A stretch of 64,000 bases of DNA from Gemmatimonadales bacterium (GCA_036500345.1 DASYCE010000002.1:124001-188000); one strand, 5' to 3'. Positions 48,065 through 57,331 are shown, counted from the stretch's first letter. Notes: generated by a model not told the origin, from the sequence alone. Program-made: numbers and translations.

Positions 48065-48706
48065 CTAGTTGCCGCCGAGTCCGTTGATCCCTTCGCGCGC
48101 GCTGCCGAGGCCGATGCGGAGCCCGCCGAGGAGCGACTGGCCCGCTCCCTTGAGGAGCTTGTCGTCGCTCGGCGCGGTATTGGCTTCATACTGTCCGAAG
48201 ACAGTGAAACGCTTCCACCGTCCCTGCACACCCGCCACAAAGCTGAGGAATGCGCTTGCGCTGGCATCCTCTGCCGCGCTCAGCGTGGCCGCATCCTGTA
48301 CCGGCCCCTGCGAGAGTGACGGGTCAAGGCGCGGGCCGACCACCTGCATGATGCCGAGGCCGGCGCCGAAATACGGTTCGACCGGTCCGGCGATCGGGAA
48401 CGCCATCGCGGCGGCCTGATAGCGCCGGATATCGTTGAAGAGGACCTGCTGCGTCGCGTGCTCGTTGGTGCCGATCCCTTCATCGACGCTGAGCAGCAAC
48501 CCGCCGCGGTGTGCCATGATCAGGACCTGCCCGCCGACCGACGGCACCACCTTCGTATTCTGGAAGCGGGTCTGGTACGCCATGATGCCGGCGTTGAGGC
48601 CGAGCTTCCAGGTATACGAGTCGTCCCGCTGTGCGAGAGCGGCAGCGGGAAGGGCCGTGGCGAGCACGATGGCGGCGATCGCGACACGGGGTCGGAGGAA
48701 CGTCAT
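48065..48706 (-). CDS. Outer-membrane beta-barrel protein of unknown function
   Basis: 213 residues from the ATG at 48706, which has an AGGAG ribosome site 7 bp upstream. A signal peptide (AAIVLATALPAAALAQ) precedes strands with alternating residues such as WKLGLNAGIMAYQT and EPYFGAGLGIMQVVG, ending GGLRIGLGS. The layout fits a small eight-stranded barrel. It follows kbl by 58 bp and may be transcribed with tdh-kbl, without any obvious functional link. Confidence 0.75.
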   Translation of the reverse strand: MTFLRPRVAIAAIVLATALPAAALAQRDDSYTWKLGLNAGIMAYQTRFQNTKVVPSVGGQVLIMAHRGGLLLSVDEGIGTNEHATQQVLFNDIRRYQAAAMAFPIAGPVEPYFGAGLGIMQVVGPRLDPSLSQGPVQDAATLSAAEDASASAFLSFVAGVQGRWKRFTVFGQYEANTAPSDDKLLKGAGQSLLGGLRIGLGSAREGINGLGGN

Positions 48707-48764
48707 CGAAGGATCTCCTGAAGAGTGCGTTGAGGCTGTCCGCCGCAAGGAACAGACCGTGGGT

Positions 48765-49973
48765 TCAAATCAGACCAAGTTGGCTGCCGACCCGGGAAAA
48801 TGCGGCGAGAGCCTCGTCGAGGTCTTCCCGGGTGTGGCCTGCCGAGATCTGGCAGCGGACTCGTGCCTCCCCCTGGGGTACCACCGGATAGCCGAATCCG
48901 GTGACGAAAACCCCTTGCTCGAGCAGGAGTTGGCTCATCCGGATCGCAGCGGCGGTTTCGCCGAGGATGACAGGCACAATAGGAGTATCGCCCGGTAGTG
49001 GTCGAAACCCGAGTTTCAGGAGACCCTGACGGAAATAGGCGGTATTGGACCGCAAGGTGGCGACCCGTTCGGGCTCGGCCTCCAGGACCTCGATCGCCGC
49101 AAGGGCGGAGGCTGCCACGGTGGCCGGGAGCGCGTTGGTAAAGAGCTGCGGGCGGGCGCGTTGCATGACGTAATCGCAGAGTGCCGATGACCCTGCGAGG
49201 AACCCGCCGGCAGCTCCGCCAAGGGCCTTTCCCAACGTCGACGTGATGATGTCGACCTCGCCCAGCAGGCCAAAATGTTCGGCCGTCCCGCGACCGGTCG
49301 TTCCCAGGACACCGGTGGCATGCGAGTCGTCGAGCCAGACGAGCGCACCGTGCTTGCGACAGACGGCGAGGAGCGCCGGCAGGTCGACGACCGACCCCTC
49401 CATCGAGAAGATGCCGTCGCTCACCACCAGCTTGACCTCCCTGTCGCTGGCCGCGGCGAGCTTGCCATCGAGCTCGTCGTAGTTCCGGTGCCTGAAGACC
49501 CCGGTCTCGCACTTGGTGATCGACTTGGCGAGCCGCATCGCGTCGATGATCGATGCGTGATTCAGCTGATCCGAAAGGATGATGTCGCGATCGGTGAGGA
49601 TGGTGGCGGGAAGCGCTTCGTTGGCGTTCCAGCAGCTGACGAAGGAGATCGAGGCTGCCGTTCCGACCAGCCTGGCGCACGCGGCTTCGAGGTCGCGGTG
49701 AATCGCGAAGGTGCCGCAAATGAAGCGAACCGATGCGGTTCCCGCGCCGTACTGATCGATCGCACCCTTGCCCGCCGCCATGACCACCGCATTGTCGCTC
49801 AGCCCCAGGTAGTTGTTGGAGGAGAGAATGATGACATCGCCATGGCCTTCCATCCTGACGCGCGGCGCCTGCGGCGATTCCAGATAGAGGAATTCCTTGT
49901 AGACACCATCGCGACGGAATTGATCGAGCGCCGCGCTGACCCGGCGATCGAGTGCATTGCTCCCCTGGGTCAT
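48765..49973 (-). CDS. kbl: 2-amino-3-ketobutyrate CoA ligase (glycine C-acetyltransferase)
   Basis: 402 residues, start at the ATG overlapping the tdh stop. A PLP enzyme of the alpha-oxoamine synthase family: SSNNYLGLSDN, FVSCWNANEALP, DSHATGVLG, and the Schiff-base Lys in STLGKALGGAAGG. It splits 2-amino-3-ketobutyrate with CoA to glycine and acetyl-CoA, the second step of threonine breakdown. The preceding gene encodes the first step, so the pair is a complete pathway. Confidence 0.96.
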   Translation of the reverse strand: MTQGSNALDRRVSAALDQFRRDGVYKEFLYLESPQAPRVRMEGHGDVIILSSNNYLGLSDNAVVMAAGKGAIDQYGAGTASVRFICGTFAIHRDLEAACARLVGTAASISFVSCWNANEALPATILTDRDIILSDQLNHASIIDAMRLAKSITKCETGVFRHRNYDELDGKLAAASDREVKLVVSDGIFSMEGSVVDLPALLAVCRKHGALVWLDDSHATGVLGTTGRGTAEHFGLLGEVDIITSTLGKALGGAAGGFLAGSSALCDYVMQRARPQLFTNALPATVAASALAAIEVLEAEPERVATLRSNTAYFRQGLLKLGFRPLPGDTPIVPVILGETAAAIRMSQLLLEQGVFVTGFGYPVVPQGEARVRCQISAGHTREDLDEALAAFSRVGSQLGLI

Positions 49974-51013
49974 CCGGCCACCTCGAGAATCACCTTGCCT
50001 GCGGAACCATCCTTGATCACCCCGATCGCATCGGCGATCCGCTCGAGCGGAAAGCGGTGCGTCACGACCGGGCGCGGATCGAACTGCCCCGACTGGAGCA
50101 GACGCATCATGTGGATCCAGGTCGAATACATCTTGCGGCCGGTCACACCGTACAGGACCAGCCCCTTGAAGATCACGTCGCGCGCGAAGTCGACTTCCGT
50201 CGTCCGGCTCGGCGTGCCGAGCAGGTTGACGCGGCCACCGGGACGTGCCGCGGCAAATGCCGTGGAATGTCCCGACGGGTGACCGCTCATCTCGCAGACC
50301 AGGTCGACGCCAAGACCGCTGGTGAGGTCGCGAGCGCGCGCCACCACGTCGTGCTCCCTGGGATCGAGCGTGTGATGCGCCCCCATTTTTTCGGCCAGGG
50401 TCCGGCGCGTCGGATTGAGGTCGGAGGCGATGACCAGCGAGGCTCCGGCGGCGCGGAGCACGCCGACGGCGAAGCAGCCGATCGGGCCGCAGCCGATCAC
50501 GAGCGCGGTGCTTCCCGCGACGTCGCCCCCTTCGAGCGCGGTATGGACTGCGTTGCCGATCGGGTCCATGATCGCGCCGATGTCGGTGGGGATGCCGTCG
50601 AGGTGCATCACGTTCGACGCCGGCATCGCGATGTAGTCCGCGAACGCGCCGTCGCGGTCGACGCCGATGATCGAGGTCCTGACACAGAGATGACCATTGC
50701 CGGTGCGACATGGGACGCAATGGCCGCAGATCACGTGGCCTTCTGCGGTGACCCGGTCGCCGACGGCGAAGATCCCCTCGGCCAGAGCGGCGGGGCCGAG
50801 GTCGGCAACCTCACCGGCGAACTCGTGACCGATTACCACCGGCGGCTTCAGCCGTCCCGCAGCCCACGCGTCCCATTCCCAGATGTGCAGGTCGGTGCCG
50901 CAGACACCGGCGTGATGCACCTTGATCAGCACATCGTGCGCACCAATCGTCGGCACGGGACGATCGACGAGTTCCATGCCGACGCCTGGAGCGGACTTCA
51001 GCAGTGCGCGCAT
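49970..51013 (-). CDS. tdh: L-threonine 3-dehydrogenase
   Basis: 347 residues from the ATG at 51013 (RALLKSAPGVGMELVDRPVP); longer readings add unrelated residues. The catalytic zinc site includes C38 in GVCGTDLHIWEWD and GHEFAGEV. The structural zinc site is CGHCVPCRTGNGHLC. NAD binds at VIGCGPIGCFAVGV. It oxidises threonine to 2-amino-3-ketobutyrate for the Kbl enzyme, whose ATG overlaps the tdh stop. The order tdh-kbl is the reverse of that in E. coli. Confidence 0.96.
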   Translation of the reverse strand: MRALLKSAPGVGMELVDRPVPTIGAHDVLIKVHHAGVCGTDLHIWEWDAWAAGRLKPPVVIGHEFAGEVADLGPAALAEGIFAVGDRVTAEGHVICGHCVPCRTGNGHLCVRTSIIGVDRDGAFADYIAMPASNVMHLDGIPTDIGAIMDPIGNAVHTALEGGDVAGSTALVIGCGPIGCFAVGVLRAAGASLVIASDLNPTRRTLAEKMGAHHTLDPREHDVVARARDLTSGLGVDLVCEMSGHPSGHSTAFAAARPGGRVNLLGTPSRTTEVDFARDVIFKGLVLYGVTGRKMYSTWIHMMRLLQSGQFDPRPVVTHRFPLERIADAIGVIKDGSAGKVILEVAG

Positions 51014-51633
51014 CGTATCCTTGGCGAGTGAGTGAACGGCGAGGAATATGAATCGGCGTCCCGGAAGAATGAAGTGAACGACACTCTCCCGCACATCCGG
51101 TGACCGGTGCAGTACCGGGATCCCGGTGGTATGAAAATCGGTTTCGCGCCCCGAATCCGGACAGTCGCGGTCGGCGCGCGACCGGTCGGTGATCGCGCGC
51201 CGACCGATCGGTTTTCGAGGCATGTTGCACGCGAGCGGCGCCGACGCGTGCAGCGTGGTGTGGTTGCGGCGCGCCGTCGGCGCGTCATGATGCGTCCGGT
51301 GATGATCCTGCGGAAAGCCGCACGGACACTGGCGTTGATGGCGACAGCGTCACGACACCTCGTGCCGCACTGCATGCGTGTGTGTCGCGCGAGACGATGA
51401 CACGCGCGCGCGCAACCGGCATCGAACCGGCACCGGAGAGTGCGGTGCGCGCGCGTCGAGCGGGATGCATCGTGCCGGCCGGGAGTCGCTCTTGCACGCG
51501 GGGGGTATTGCGCGTTACGGGAAAATTTCGATCTTGTATATGCCGACGCTACTCCGCACTCGGTGCTGGAGACGTCGCCGCGAGCATCGCGCGTACGACG
51601 ATGCCTCGCGCAACCTATTCTCAGGGAGGCTCC
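51014..51633. other. 620-bp region without a supported protein gene
   Basis: Unusually rich in CGCG and GCGC steps (for example GCGCGCGCGCAACC near 51405), with no convincing coding frame on either strand. It contains a hairpin CGGTCGG/CCGACCG (51183-51206) followed by ATCGGTTTT. Near 51517-51541 an AT-richer patch (TTACGG, 16 bp, TATATG) could be a weak promoter for the basic peptide gene. A non-coding RNA cannot be excluded. Confidence 0.4.
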
Positions 51634-51741
51634 ATGGCAGCTCGTAAGAAGGCCGCAAAGCGCGGCGCGAAGAAGGCCGCGAAGCGCGGCAAGAAGGCCG
51701 CAAAGCGCGGTCGCAAGAAGGCCGCGAAGCGCGGCAAGTAG
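51634..51741 (+). CDS. Tiny Lys/Arg/Ala/Gly-repeat basic peptide
   Basis: 35 residues (ATG at 51634) with a strong ribosome site AGGGAGG 6 bp upstream. After MAARK the protein is built of KKAAKRGK-type units repeated four to five times, like the C-terminal tails of bacterial histone H1-like proteins. It probably binds nucleic acid or compacts DNA. The coding DNA repeats AAGGCCGCGAAGCGCGGC with small changes. A terminator follows 38 bp after the stop, so it is a single-gene unit. Confidence 0.75.
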   Translation: MAARKKAAKRGAKKAAKRGKKAAKRGRKKAAKRGK

Positions 51742-51778
51742 TTCGCGACCCTCGCGAGCACTTCGCGAGCGCACAACA

Positions 51779-51804
51779 GAAGGGCCGGCATCTGCCGGCC
51801 CTTC
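51779..51804 (+). terminator. Strong hairpin after basic peptide gene
   Basis: A perfect 12-bp stem GAAGGGCCGGCA/TGCCGGCCCTTC with a 2-nt loop TC. It lies between the peptide gene and the end of the convergent gene at 51827 and may work in both directions. Confidence 0.65.
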
Positions 51805-51826
51805 GCGCGTTCATGGCATCCGGTTG

Positions 51827-52684
51827 CTACGCGCGCGCCGCGCGCTCCGCTTCGGCGACCGCGGCCGGCTTCATGAAGAGTGCGCCGCGCGCCGCCGCGC
51901 CGCGGACACGCCGCCCCGCCGTCGGCACCGCTTCACGCTGCCACGCGGCATAGTGTCCCGCCAGCCCTTCCGAACCGGTGCCGGCGGCGTCGGGGACCAG
52001 GGCGTGCAGCCCGCCTGGCGCGGTCATCCGCTGGAGTTCGGCGAGCAGGATCCGTCGTTCGCCGGGCGACATCGACGCCAGCGTTCCCGCATCGACGATC
52101 ACGAGCACGAAGTCGTCGCTCACGCACGGGAGCCACTTTCCGAACTGAACGCAGACCGCTTCGAACGACGACGACAGCGACTCGAGTGCAATCCGGTGTT
52201 CCGCCCGTTCGACGACACCGACGTCACGGTCGAGGAAGGTGACCACGCCGTCGTGGGCCGCGAGGAGGTACGCGCTCGACTCCGCCCCGCTGCCGACCAC
52301 CAGCACCGGATCATCGGGTTCGAGACGTGGCGCCAGGGTCGCCGCGAGATGAGTGGCGTCGAGTCCCCAGTGGGTCGGGTCTCGCTGTGCGGCGCGACGC
52401 TTGGGATACGATTTGCGCCAGCTGTCGAAGGAGCGGATGCCGAGGCGCTTCTTGATGAACTCGTCGACTGCGGTCTGCGCGAGGACTTCGGTCAGCAGGA
52501 ACTGCTCCTCGCCGCGCAGGTCGACCATCGCCTCATCGGCTTGGCGAAGGAGCTCTTCCCGCGAGATGGTGTTCTTGTAGTGCTCGATTCGATCCATGAT
52601 GTACAGATCGTATTGCTGGCGCAGCGACCGGATCGGCCGGCGTTTGCGGGCTGGTGCGAGGACGTCCTGCGCCGAGAGCATCAC
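51827..52684 (-). CDS. Putative SAM-methyltransferase-fold protein
   Basis: 285 residues. The N-terminal ~110 are helical and basic (RSLRQQYDLYIMDRIEHYKN). The second half has a Rossmann-like methyltransferase pattern: PVLVVGSGAESSAYLLA, VTFLDRDVGVVERAE and FVLVIVDAGTLASM. SAM-binding residues are not fully canonical, so enzymatic activity is uncertain. ATG at 52684 or the next codon. It lies 27 bp after rlmI and is probably cotranscribed with it. Confidence 0.65.
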   Translation of the reverse strand: MMLSAQDVLAPARKRRPIRSLRQQYDLYIMDRIEHYKNTISREELLRQADEAMVDLRGEEQFLLTEVLAQTAVDEFIKKRLGIRSFDSWRKSYPKRRAAQRDPTHWGLDATHLAATLAPRLEPDDPVLVVGSGAESSAYLLAAHDGVVTFLDRDVGVVERAEHRIALESLSSSFEAVCVQFGKWLPCVSDDFVLVIVDAGTLASMSPGERRILLAELQRMTAPGGLHALVPDAAGTGSEGLAGHYAAWQREAVPTAGRRVRGAAARGALFMKPAAVAEAERAARA

Positions 52685-52711
52685 GCAAAGTCGTGAATTG
52701 TCACGCCGCCG

Positions 52712-53866
52712 TCAATTGGCGCGGAGGAGGACGCCCTTGAGATATCCCGTCTCGGGAATCGTCACGACCTCCGGATGGTCGCGGCTCTGGCCCAGGATTC
52801 GTTCGAGCACGAAGCGCTGGCCGCTCTCCGCTGCCGCGCGGGCAATCATCTCGTGGAACCGCGGCCTCGACAGATGGAACGAGCAACTGGCGCTGAGCAG
52901 ATAGCCGCCGGGTGCCACCAGCCGCATCGCACGTCGGTTGATCTCGTGGTAGCCGCGCAGCGCGGCCTCGAGATGACCACGGTTCTTGGCGAACGCCGGC
53001 GGATCGACCACCACCAGGTCGAAACGGCGACCGGCGCGAGCCCAGGTCGGGAGGAGGTCGAAGGCATCCCCCACGACCCAGTCGATCGAATCGACGTGAT
53101 TGAGGCGGGCATTCTCCCGGCCCCGCTCGATCGCGTCGGCGCTGACGTCGAGTGCCGTGACCGACCGGGCCCGCTGCGCCAGGTGCAGCGCGAACGAACC
53201 ATGGTACGCGAAGCAATCGAGGGCGGTCCCACCGTTGGGGACGGTGGTCGCTGCAAGTATCCGGTTTTCCCGCTGATCGAGAAACGCGCCGGTCTTCTGG
53301 CCAGTCCACGGCGCGGCAAGCCAGCGGACGTTGCCCTCGCGAATCTCCACGCGTTCGGGCACCGTCCCCGCCGCGACTTCCACTTCTTCGGACAACCCCT
53401 CCAGGCGGCGAACCGGTGTGTCGTGGCGCAACAGGATGCCGTCAGGTTCGAACACTGCGCCGAGTGCCTCGATGATCACATCGCGCACCGTTTCGAGCGC
53501 GGCCGAGAGGAGCTGCACCACCAGCCACCGGTCGTAGCGATCGACCACCAGCGCCGGGAGTCCGTCGCCTTCGGCGTGAACCGCTCGCCACGCATTGGCG
53601 TCGATTCCGGCGCGGGCGTCGCGGCATCTGGTGAACCGCTCACGCCACCACGCGCCGTCGATTGGCGCATCGCTGCGATCGAGGAGGCGCAGGCGGATCT
53701 CCGATCGGGGCGAGCAGAGCGCCTGGCCGAGGAACGTCCCACGTGCGTCGCGGACGGCGACAATGCCCGCGCCGTCGGGCGACGAGACCACGTCGCTGCG
53801 ATAGATCCACGGATGTCCGCGGACCCATCGATCGGCCCCTCGCGACGAAACGGTGGCCCAGGGCAC
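52712..53866 (-). CDS. rlmI: 23S rRNA (cytosine) methyltransferase, RlmI-like
   Basis: 384 residues, close to the ~396 usual for RlmI. An N-terminal PUA-like part (WVRGHPWIYRSDV) precedes the EEHEE region and the methyltransferase domain with ALDCFAYHGSFALHLAQ, VTALDVSADAIERGREN, VVVDPPAFAKN and LLSASCSFHLS (catalytic Cys). It makes m5C in 23S rRNA in the E. coli homologue; the exact site here is inferred. Its start is 24 bp from the divergent thiE start. Confidence 0.88.
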   Translation of the reverse strand: MPWATVSSRGADRWVRGHPWIYRSDVVSSPDGAGIVAVRDARGTFLGQALCSPRSEIRLRLLDRSDAPIDGAWWRERFTRCRDARAGIDANAWRAVHAEGDGLPALVVDRYDRWLVVQLLSAALETVRDVIIEALGAVFEPDGILLRHDTPVRRLEGLSEEVEVAAGTVPERVEIREGNVRWLAAPWTGQKTGAFLDQRENRILAATTVPNGGTALDCFAYHGSFALHLAQRARSVTALDVSADAIERGRENARLNHVDSIDWVVGDAFDLLPTWARAGRRFDLVVVDPPAFAKNRGHLEAALRGYHEINRRAMRLVAPGGYLLSASCSFHLSRPRFHEMIARAAAESGQRFVLERILGQSRDHPEVVTIPETGYLKGVLLRAN

Positions 53867-53890
53867 GCCGGTCAGTCCATCTTCCGTGTC

Positions 53891-54520
53891 ATGCGCGACA
53901 ATCTAGTGGCCGCTCTTCGCCTGATGCTGGTGACCGATGACCGGTTGCTGGCCGGACGCGATCCGGTCGTCGTGTGCGCGGCTGCCGTGACCGGCGGCGT
54001 AACGATGGTGCAGCTGCGCCTCAAGCTCGCCGCCGACCGGGAAATCGTCGCCGTCGGACGGCGCCTTCTCTCGGCTCTCACCGTCCCGCTGATCGTCAAC
54101 GACCGCGTAGACCTGGCCCTCGCCATCGGCGCGGCCGGCGTCCATCTCGGCCCCGATGATCTCGCACCTGCGCTCGCTCGCCGGGTCGTTCCCCGCGGCT
54201 TCATCATCGGCGCGTCGGTCGGCGTGGACGGAGAAGCCGCTCGCGCCGCCGCCGCCGACTACTGGGGGATCGGCCCGCTGCGATCAACCGAGACGAAGGC
54301 CGACGCCGGCGCCGCGATCGGTTTCGCCGGCGCCAGCAAGATCCGCGAGGCGGCGGGGACGCGGCCGTCGGTGTTGATCGGGAATGTTCAGCCGAATGAT
54401 GTCGCGGCTGCGTTGGATGCAGGATTCGCCGGTGTCGCGGTCGGCAGCGGGATCCTCGCCCACCCGGAGGTGACGGAAGGTGCGCGGCGCTACGCGGTCG
54501 AACTCGACCGGCGGCGTTAG
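53891..54520 (+). CDS. thiE: Thiamine-phosphate synthase
   Basis: 209 residues from the ATG at 53891 (RDNLVAALRLMLVTDDRLL). ThiE features include VTMVQLRLKL, the phosphate-binding VNDRVDLALAIGAAGVHLG, DYWGIGPLRST and GVAVGSGI. It joins the thiazole and pyrimidine moieties to make thiamine phosphate. No other thiamine gene is nearby. Only 24 bp separate it from divergent rlmI, so its promoter must overlap the rlmI start. Its TAG and the mltG stop overlap on opposite strands. Confidence 0.92.
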   Translation: MRDNLVAALRLMLVTDDRLLAGRDPVVVCAAAVTGGVTMVQLRLKLAADREIVAVGRRLLSALTVPLIVNDRVDLALAIGAAGVHLGPDDLAPALARRVVPRGFIIGASVGVDGEAARAAAADYWGIGPLRSTETKADAGAAIGFAGASKIREAAGTRPSVLIGNVQPNDVAAALDAGFAGVAVGSGILAHPEVTEGARRYAVELDRRR

Positions 54521-55494
54521 TGGGGTGCGGCCGGCGCCAGGTAGCGCTTCACGTTGCGGAGATGGTCCTGGTAGCTGGTTGCGAAATGGCTCCGGCCCTG
54601 TCCATCTGCGACGAAATACAGGTACGGGACCTTGGGAGCATCGAGCACCGCCTCGATCGCGCCGCGTGACGGATTGTCGATCGGGCCCGGCGGCAGGCCG
54701 GGGTGCAGGTAGGTATTCCACGGCGAGTCGAACTGGTAGTCCGCTTCGCTCAGCCGACCCTTCCGCTGCCCGGTCTTGATCAGGTATCCGTACTCGATGG
54801 CGGGATCGGCCTGCAACGGCATCCCGAGCTTGAGGCGATTGCGATACACTGCCGCGATCAGCGCGCGATCGGAATCGCCGGCTGCCTCCGCCTCGACCAG
54901 GCTTGCGAGCGTGACAAGCTCGCGCCGGTCCATCCCCTCTCCACGGGCTCGCGCATCCCAGCCCGAATCCCAGCTGGCGCGCCGCGCGGCGGCAAAGCGG
55001 GTGATCACGGTTCGGGCACTGTCGAACTGGCCGAATTCGAATGTCTCGGGAAGGAGCCACCCTTCGGCGCTCGGGCCGTCGATGCCGAGCTGACGCAGCA
55101 GCGCCGAATCGCGCGCGGCGGCGAGGACGCTGTCGGTGGGGAGGTTGAGCGTGGTCGCGGCGGCGCGGGCGAGATCGAAGAGGGTGCCCCCTTTGGGGAG
55201 CGTGATCCGGAAGTGCATCGCGTCACCGCCGGCGAGTGCGTGCATCACCATCGTGAACGGCGCGTGGCGCGGCAGTTCATACACGCCCGCCTTGAGCGAC
55301 CGATCCACGTGTGCCCACCGCGCCCGGATCCTGAACAGGGTTGCCGACCAGATCACGCCGTGCGCCTTGAGTGAATCGGCGGCGGCCCGCAGCGAGGAGC
55401 CTGGCGGGATCGGCACCCGCTCGGCCGTCTTCGATCCGCCGCAGGCGGCGAGCGCCGCGGCGAAGGTCGTCACGGCGACGCGACGCGATCTCAC
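54517..55494 (-). CDS. mltG: Endolytic murein transglycosylase, MltG/YceG family
   Basis: 325 residues from a GTG overlapping the ruvX stop (GTGA). Family motifs are LASLVEAEA (catalytic Glu), LQADPAIEYGY, SPWNTYLHPGLPPGPIDNPS, and FVADGQGRSHFATSYQDH. It cuts nascent peptidoglycan strands. The N-terminus is a lipoprotein signal with a LAAC lipobox (Cys near 15), whereas most MltG proteins have a single membrane anchor. Cotranscribed with ruvX, a common pairing. Confidence 0.93.
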   Translation of the reverse strand: MRSRRVAVTTFAAALAACGGSKTAERVPIPPGSSLRAAADSLKAHGVIWSATLFRIRARWAHVDRSLKAGVYELPRHAPFTMVMHALAGGDAMHFRITLPKGGTLFDLARAAATTLNLPTDSVLAAARDSALLRQLGIDGPSAEGWLLPETFEFGQFDSARTVITRFAAARRASWDSGWDARARGEGMDRRELVTLASLVEAEAAGDSDRALIAAVYRNRLKLGMPLQADPAIEYGYLIKTGQRKGRLSEADYQFDSPWNTYLHPGLPPGPIDNPSRGAIEAVLDAPKVPYLYFVADGQGRSHFATSYQDHLRNVKRYLAPAAPH

Positions 55495-55916
55495 CTGCGT
55501 CCGTTCAGCCAGTGCTGCAGCATCGTCGCCGCGGCCGACGCGTCGACGCCGAGCGACGCCCCGGTGCCGGTCTCGCGCAATGTGCGCAGCGTGTCGGCCG
55601 TGGTGAAGCTTTCGTCGATCCACTCAACGGGAAGTGGCCGGCGCGCGCTCACGGAGCCCCCCATGTCGCGCGCGGCGATCGCCGCGGGGCCTTCGAGGCC
55701 GTTGTCATCGAGCGGCAACCCGACGACGAGCCCGACCGGTGATTCGCGATCGATGACGTCGAGGAGGTCGCGGAGCGGCAGGCGGCGCCCGGTCCGCCGG
55801 CGCACCGTCACGAGCGGCGTGGCGACCAGCTGCGTTTCGTCGCTGATCGCGACGCCGATGCGCGAGGTTCCCCAGTCGAGCGCCATGACGCGACCCGACG
55901 GCGGAATCACCGCCAT
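55491..55916 (-). CDS. ruvX: Putative pre-16S rRNA nuclease, RuvX/YqgF
   Basis: 141 residues (an internal ATG at residue 11 is another possible start). RNase H-like fold motifs are MALDWGTSRIGVAI, VGLVVGLPLDDNG and WIDESFTTADTLRTL, with a final Asp in GVDASAAATMLQHWL. It is thought to finish the 5' end of 16S rRNA. The family consensus has Lys where Ser is found in GTSRIG. The rho stop is 7 bp upstream, and mltG overlaps downstream. Confidence 0.93.
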   Translation of the reverse strand: MAVIPPSGRVMALDWGTSRIGVAISDETQLVATPLVTVRRRTGRRLPLRDLLDVIDRESPVGLVVGLPLDDNGLEGPAAIAARDMGGSVSARRPLPVEWIDESFTTADTLRTLRETGTGASLGVDASAAATMLQHWLNGRR

Positions 55917-55923
55917 CGGCCGA

Positions 55924-57171
55924 TCACTGCGCCATCGTGGCGAAGAATTCCTTGTTGGACTTGGTGCGCTTCATCCGCTCCAGCAGGAATTCCATGGCTT
56001 CGACCACCGGCATGTCGGCCAGGAAGTTGCGGAGCAGGTAGACGCGGTTGAGCTCGTCCTTGTCGAGGAGCAGCTCTTCCTTGCGTGTGCCGGACTTGTT
56101 GATGTCGATCGCCGGGAAGACGCGGCGGTCGGCGAGCCGGCGGTCGAGGACCAGTTCCATGTTGCCGGTTCCCTTGAACTCCTCGAAGATCACTTCGTCC
56201 ATCCGGGAGCCGGTGTCGATCAGCGCCGTGGCGACGATCGTCAGCGATCCGCCTCCCTCGATGTTGCGCGCCGCACCGAAGAAACGCTTCGGCTTCTGCA
56301 GGGCGTTGGCATCGACACCGCCGGAGAGGATCTTGCCCGAATGCGGCACGACGACGTTGTGCGCGCGGGCGAGCCGGGTGATCGAGTCGAGGAGGATGAT
56401 CACGTCGCGCCCATGCTCCACCAGGCGCCGGGCCTTTTCGATCACCATGTCGGCGACCTGGACGTGGCGATCGGCAGGTTCGTCGAACGTCGACGCGATC
56501 ACTTCCGCGGCGACGTTCTCCTGCATGTCGGTGACTTCTTCCGGGCGCTCGTCGATCAGCAGGACGATGAGGTAGCACTCCGGATGATTCTCGGTGATGG
56601 CGTTGGCGAGCTTCTGGAGGAGGATCGTCTTGCCGGCCTTCGGCTGCGCCACGATCAGGCCACGCTGTCCCTTGCCGATCGGTGACATGAGGTCGACGAC
56701 GCGCATCGACAGGTCGTTGTTCTTCCGCTCCAGCCGGATGCGCTGATCGGGGTACCGCGGCTTGAGGTTATCGAATGCGATCCGCGACTTGGTCTTGTCG
56801 GGTTCTTCATAGTTGACGCTCTCCACCTTGAGGAGGGCGAGGTACCGTTCCCCCTCCTTCGGCGGCCGCACTTGCCCCATGATGGTGTCGCCGGTGCGCA
56901 GATCGAACCGCTTGATCTGGCTCGGGGAGACGTAAATGTCGTCCGGACCGTAGAGGTAATTCCAATCCTGCGAGCGAAGGAATCCATATCCTTCGGGGAG
57001 GATTTCGAGGACGCCCTCGCCGCGGATGACCGTGTCCTTGTCGAGCAGCGATTGCTCGATGCGGAAGATCAGGTCCTGCTTGCGGAGGCCGGAATAGTTG
57101 GTGATGTTGAGTTCCGCGGCGAGCGCATGCAATTCGGCCACGGACTTCTGCTTCAATTCAGCGATATCCAC
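55924..57171 (-). CDS. rho: Transcription termination factor Rho
   Basis: 415 residues, standard length. An N-terminal Rho-N domain ([18 protein letters not shown]) precedes the cold-shock-like RNA-binding region ([21 protein letters not shown], split at 20) with its YVSPSQI motif. The ATPase core has Walker [16 protein letters not shown]-loop [18 protein letters not shown] (split) and the R-loop. It ends transcription as a hexameric helicase. A sigma-70-type promoter lies about 160 bp upstream, giving a leader long enough for autoregulation. Confidence 0.97.
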   Translation of the reverse strand: MDIAELKQKSVAELHALAAELNITNYSGLRKQDLIFRIEQSLLDKDTVIRGEGVLEILPEGYGFLRSQDWNYLYGPDDIYVSPSQIKRFDLRTGDTIMGQVRPPKEGERYLALLKVESVNYEEPDKTKSRIAFDNLKPRYPDQRIRLERKNNDLSMRVVDLMSPIGKGQRGLIVAQPKAGKTILLQKLANAITENHPECYLIVLLIDERPEEVTDMQENVAAEVIASTFDEPADRHVQVADMVIEKARRLVEHGRDVIILLDSITRLARAHNVVVPHSGKILSGGVDANALQKPKRFFGAARNIEGGGSLTIVATALIDTGSRMDEVIFEEFKGTGNMELVLDRRLADRRVFPAIDINKSGTRKEELLLDKDELNRVYLLRNFLADMPVVEAMEFLLERMKRTKSNKEFFATMAQ

Positions 57172-57331
57172 GGAGCACTCCGGATGGCGATGGCTGCCGC
57201 ATTCGGTGCGACACGAAAGGCCGGGATGACTGGTCGTCTGGAATCAATGTGTCTGGCGTATGAGACTCGCGCGGAGCGCGTGGTTGGTGCGAAGGGATCG
57301 GGACCTGACGCGGGGTTACTGGAAGCGCCAG

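Noticed and set aside
48765-50720. A single long frame that would fuse kbl with sequence upstream
   Set aside because: The upstream part reads tdh DNA in the wrong frame; the ATG overlapping the tdh stop is the natural kbl start.
51655-51740. Short direct DNA repeats considered as a CRISPR or VNTR
   Set aside because: They encode the Lys/Ala/Arg/Gly peptide in frame and have no spacers.
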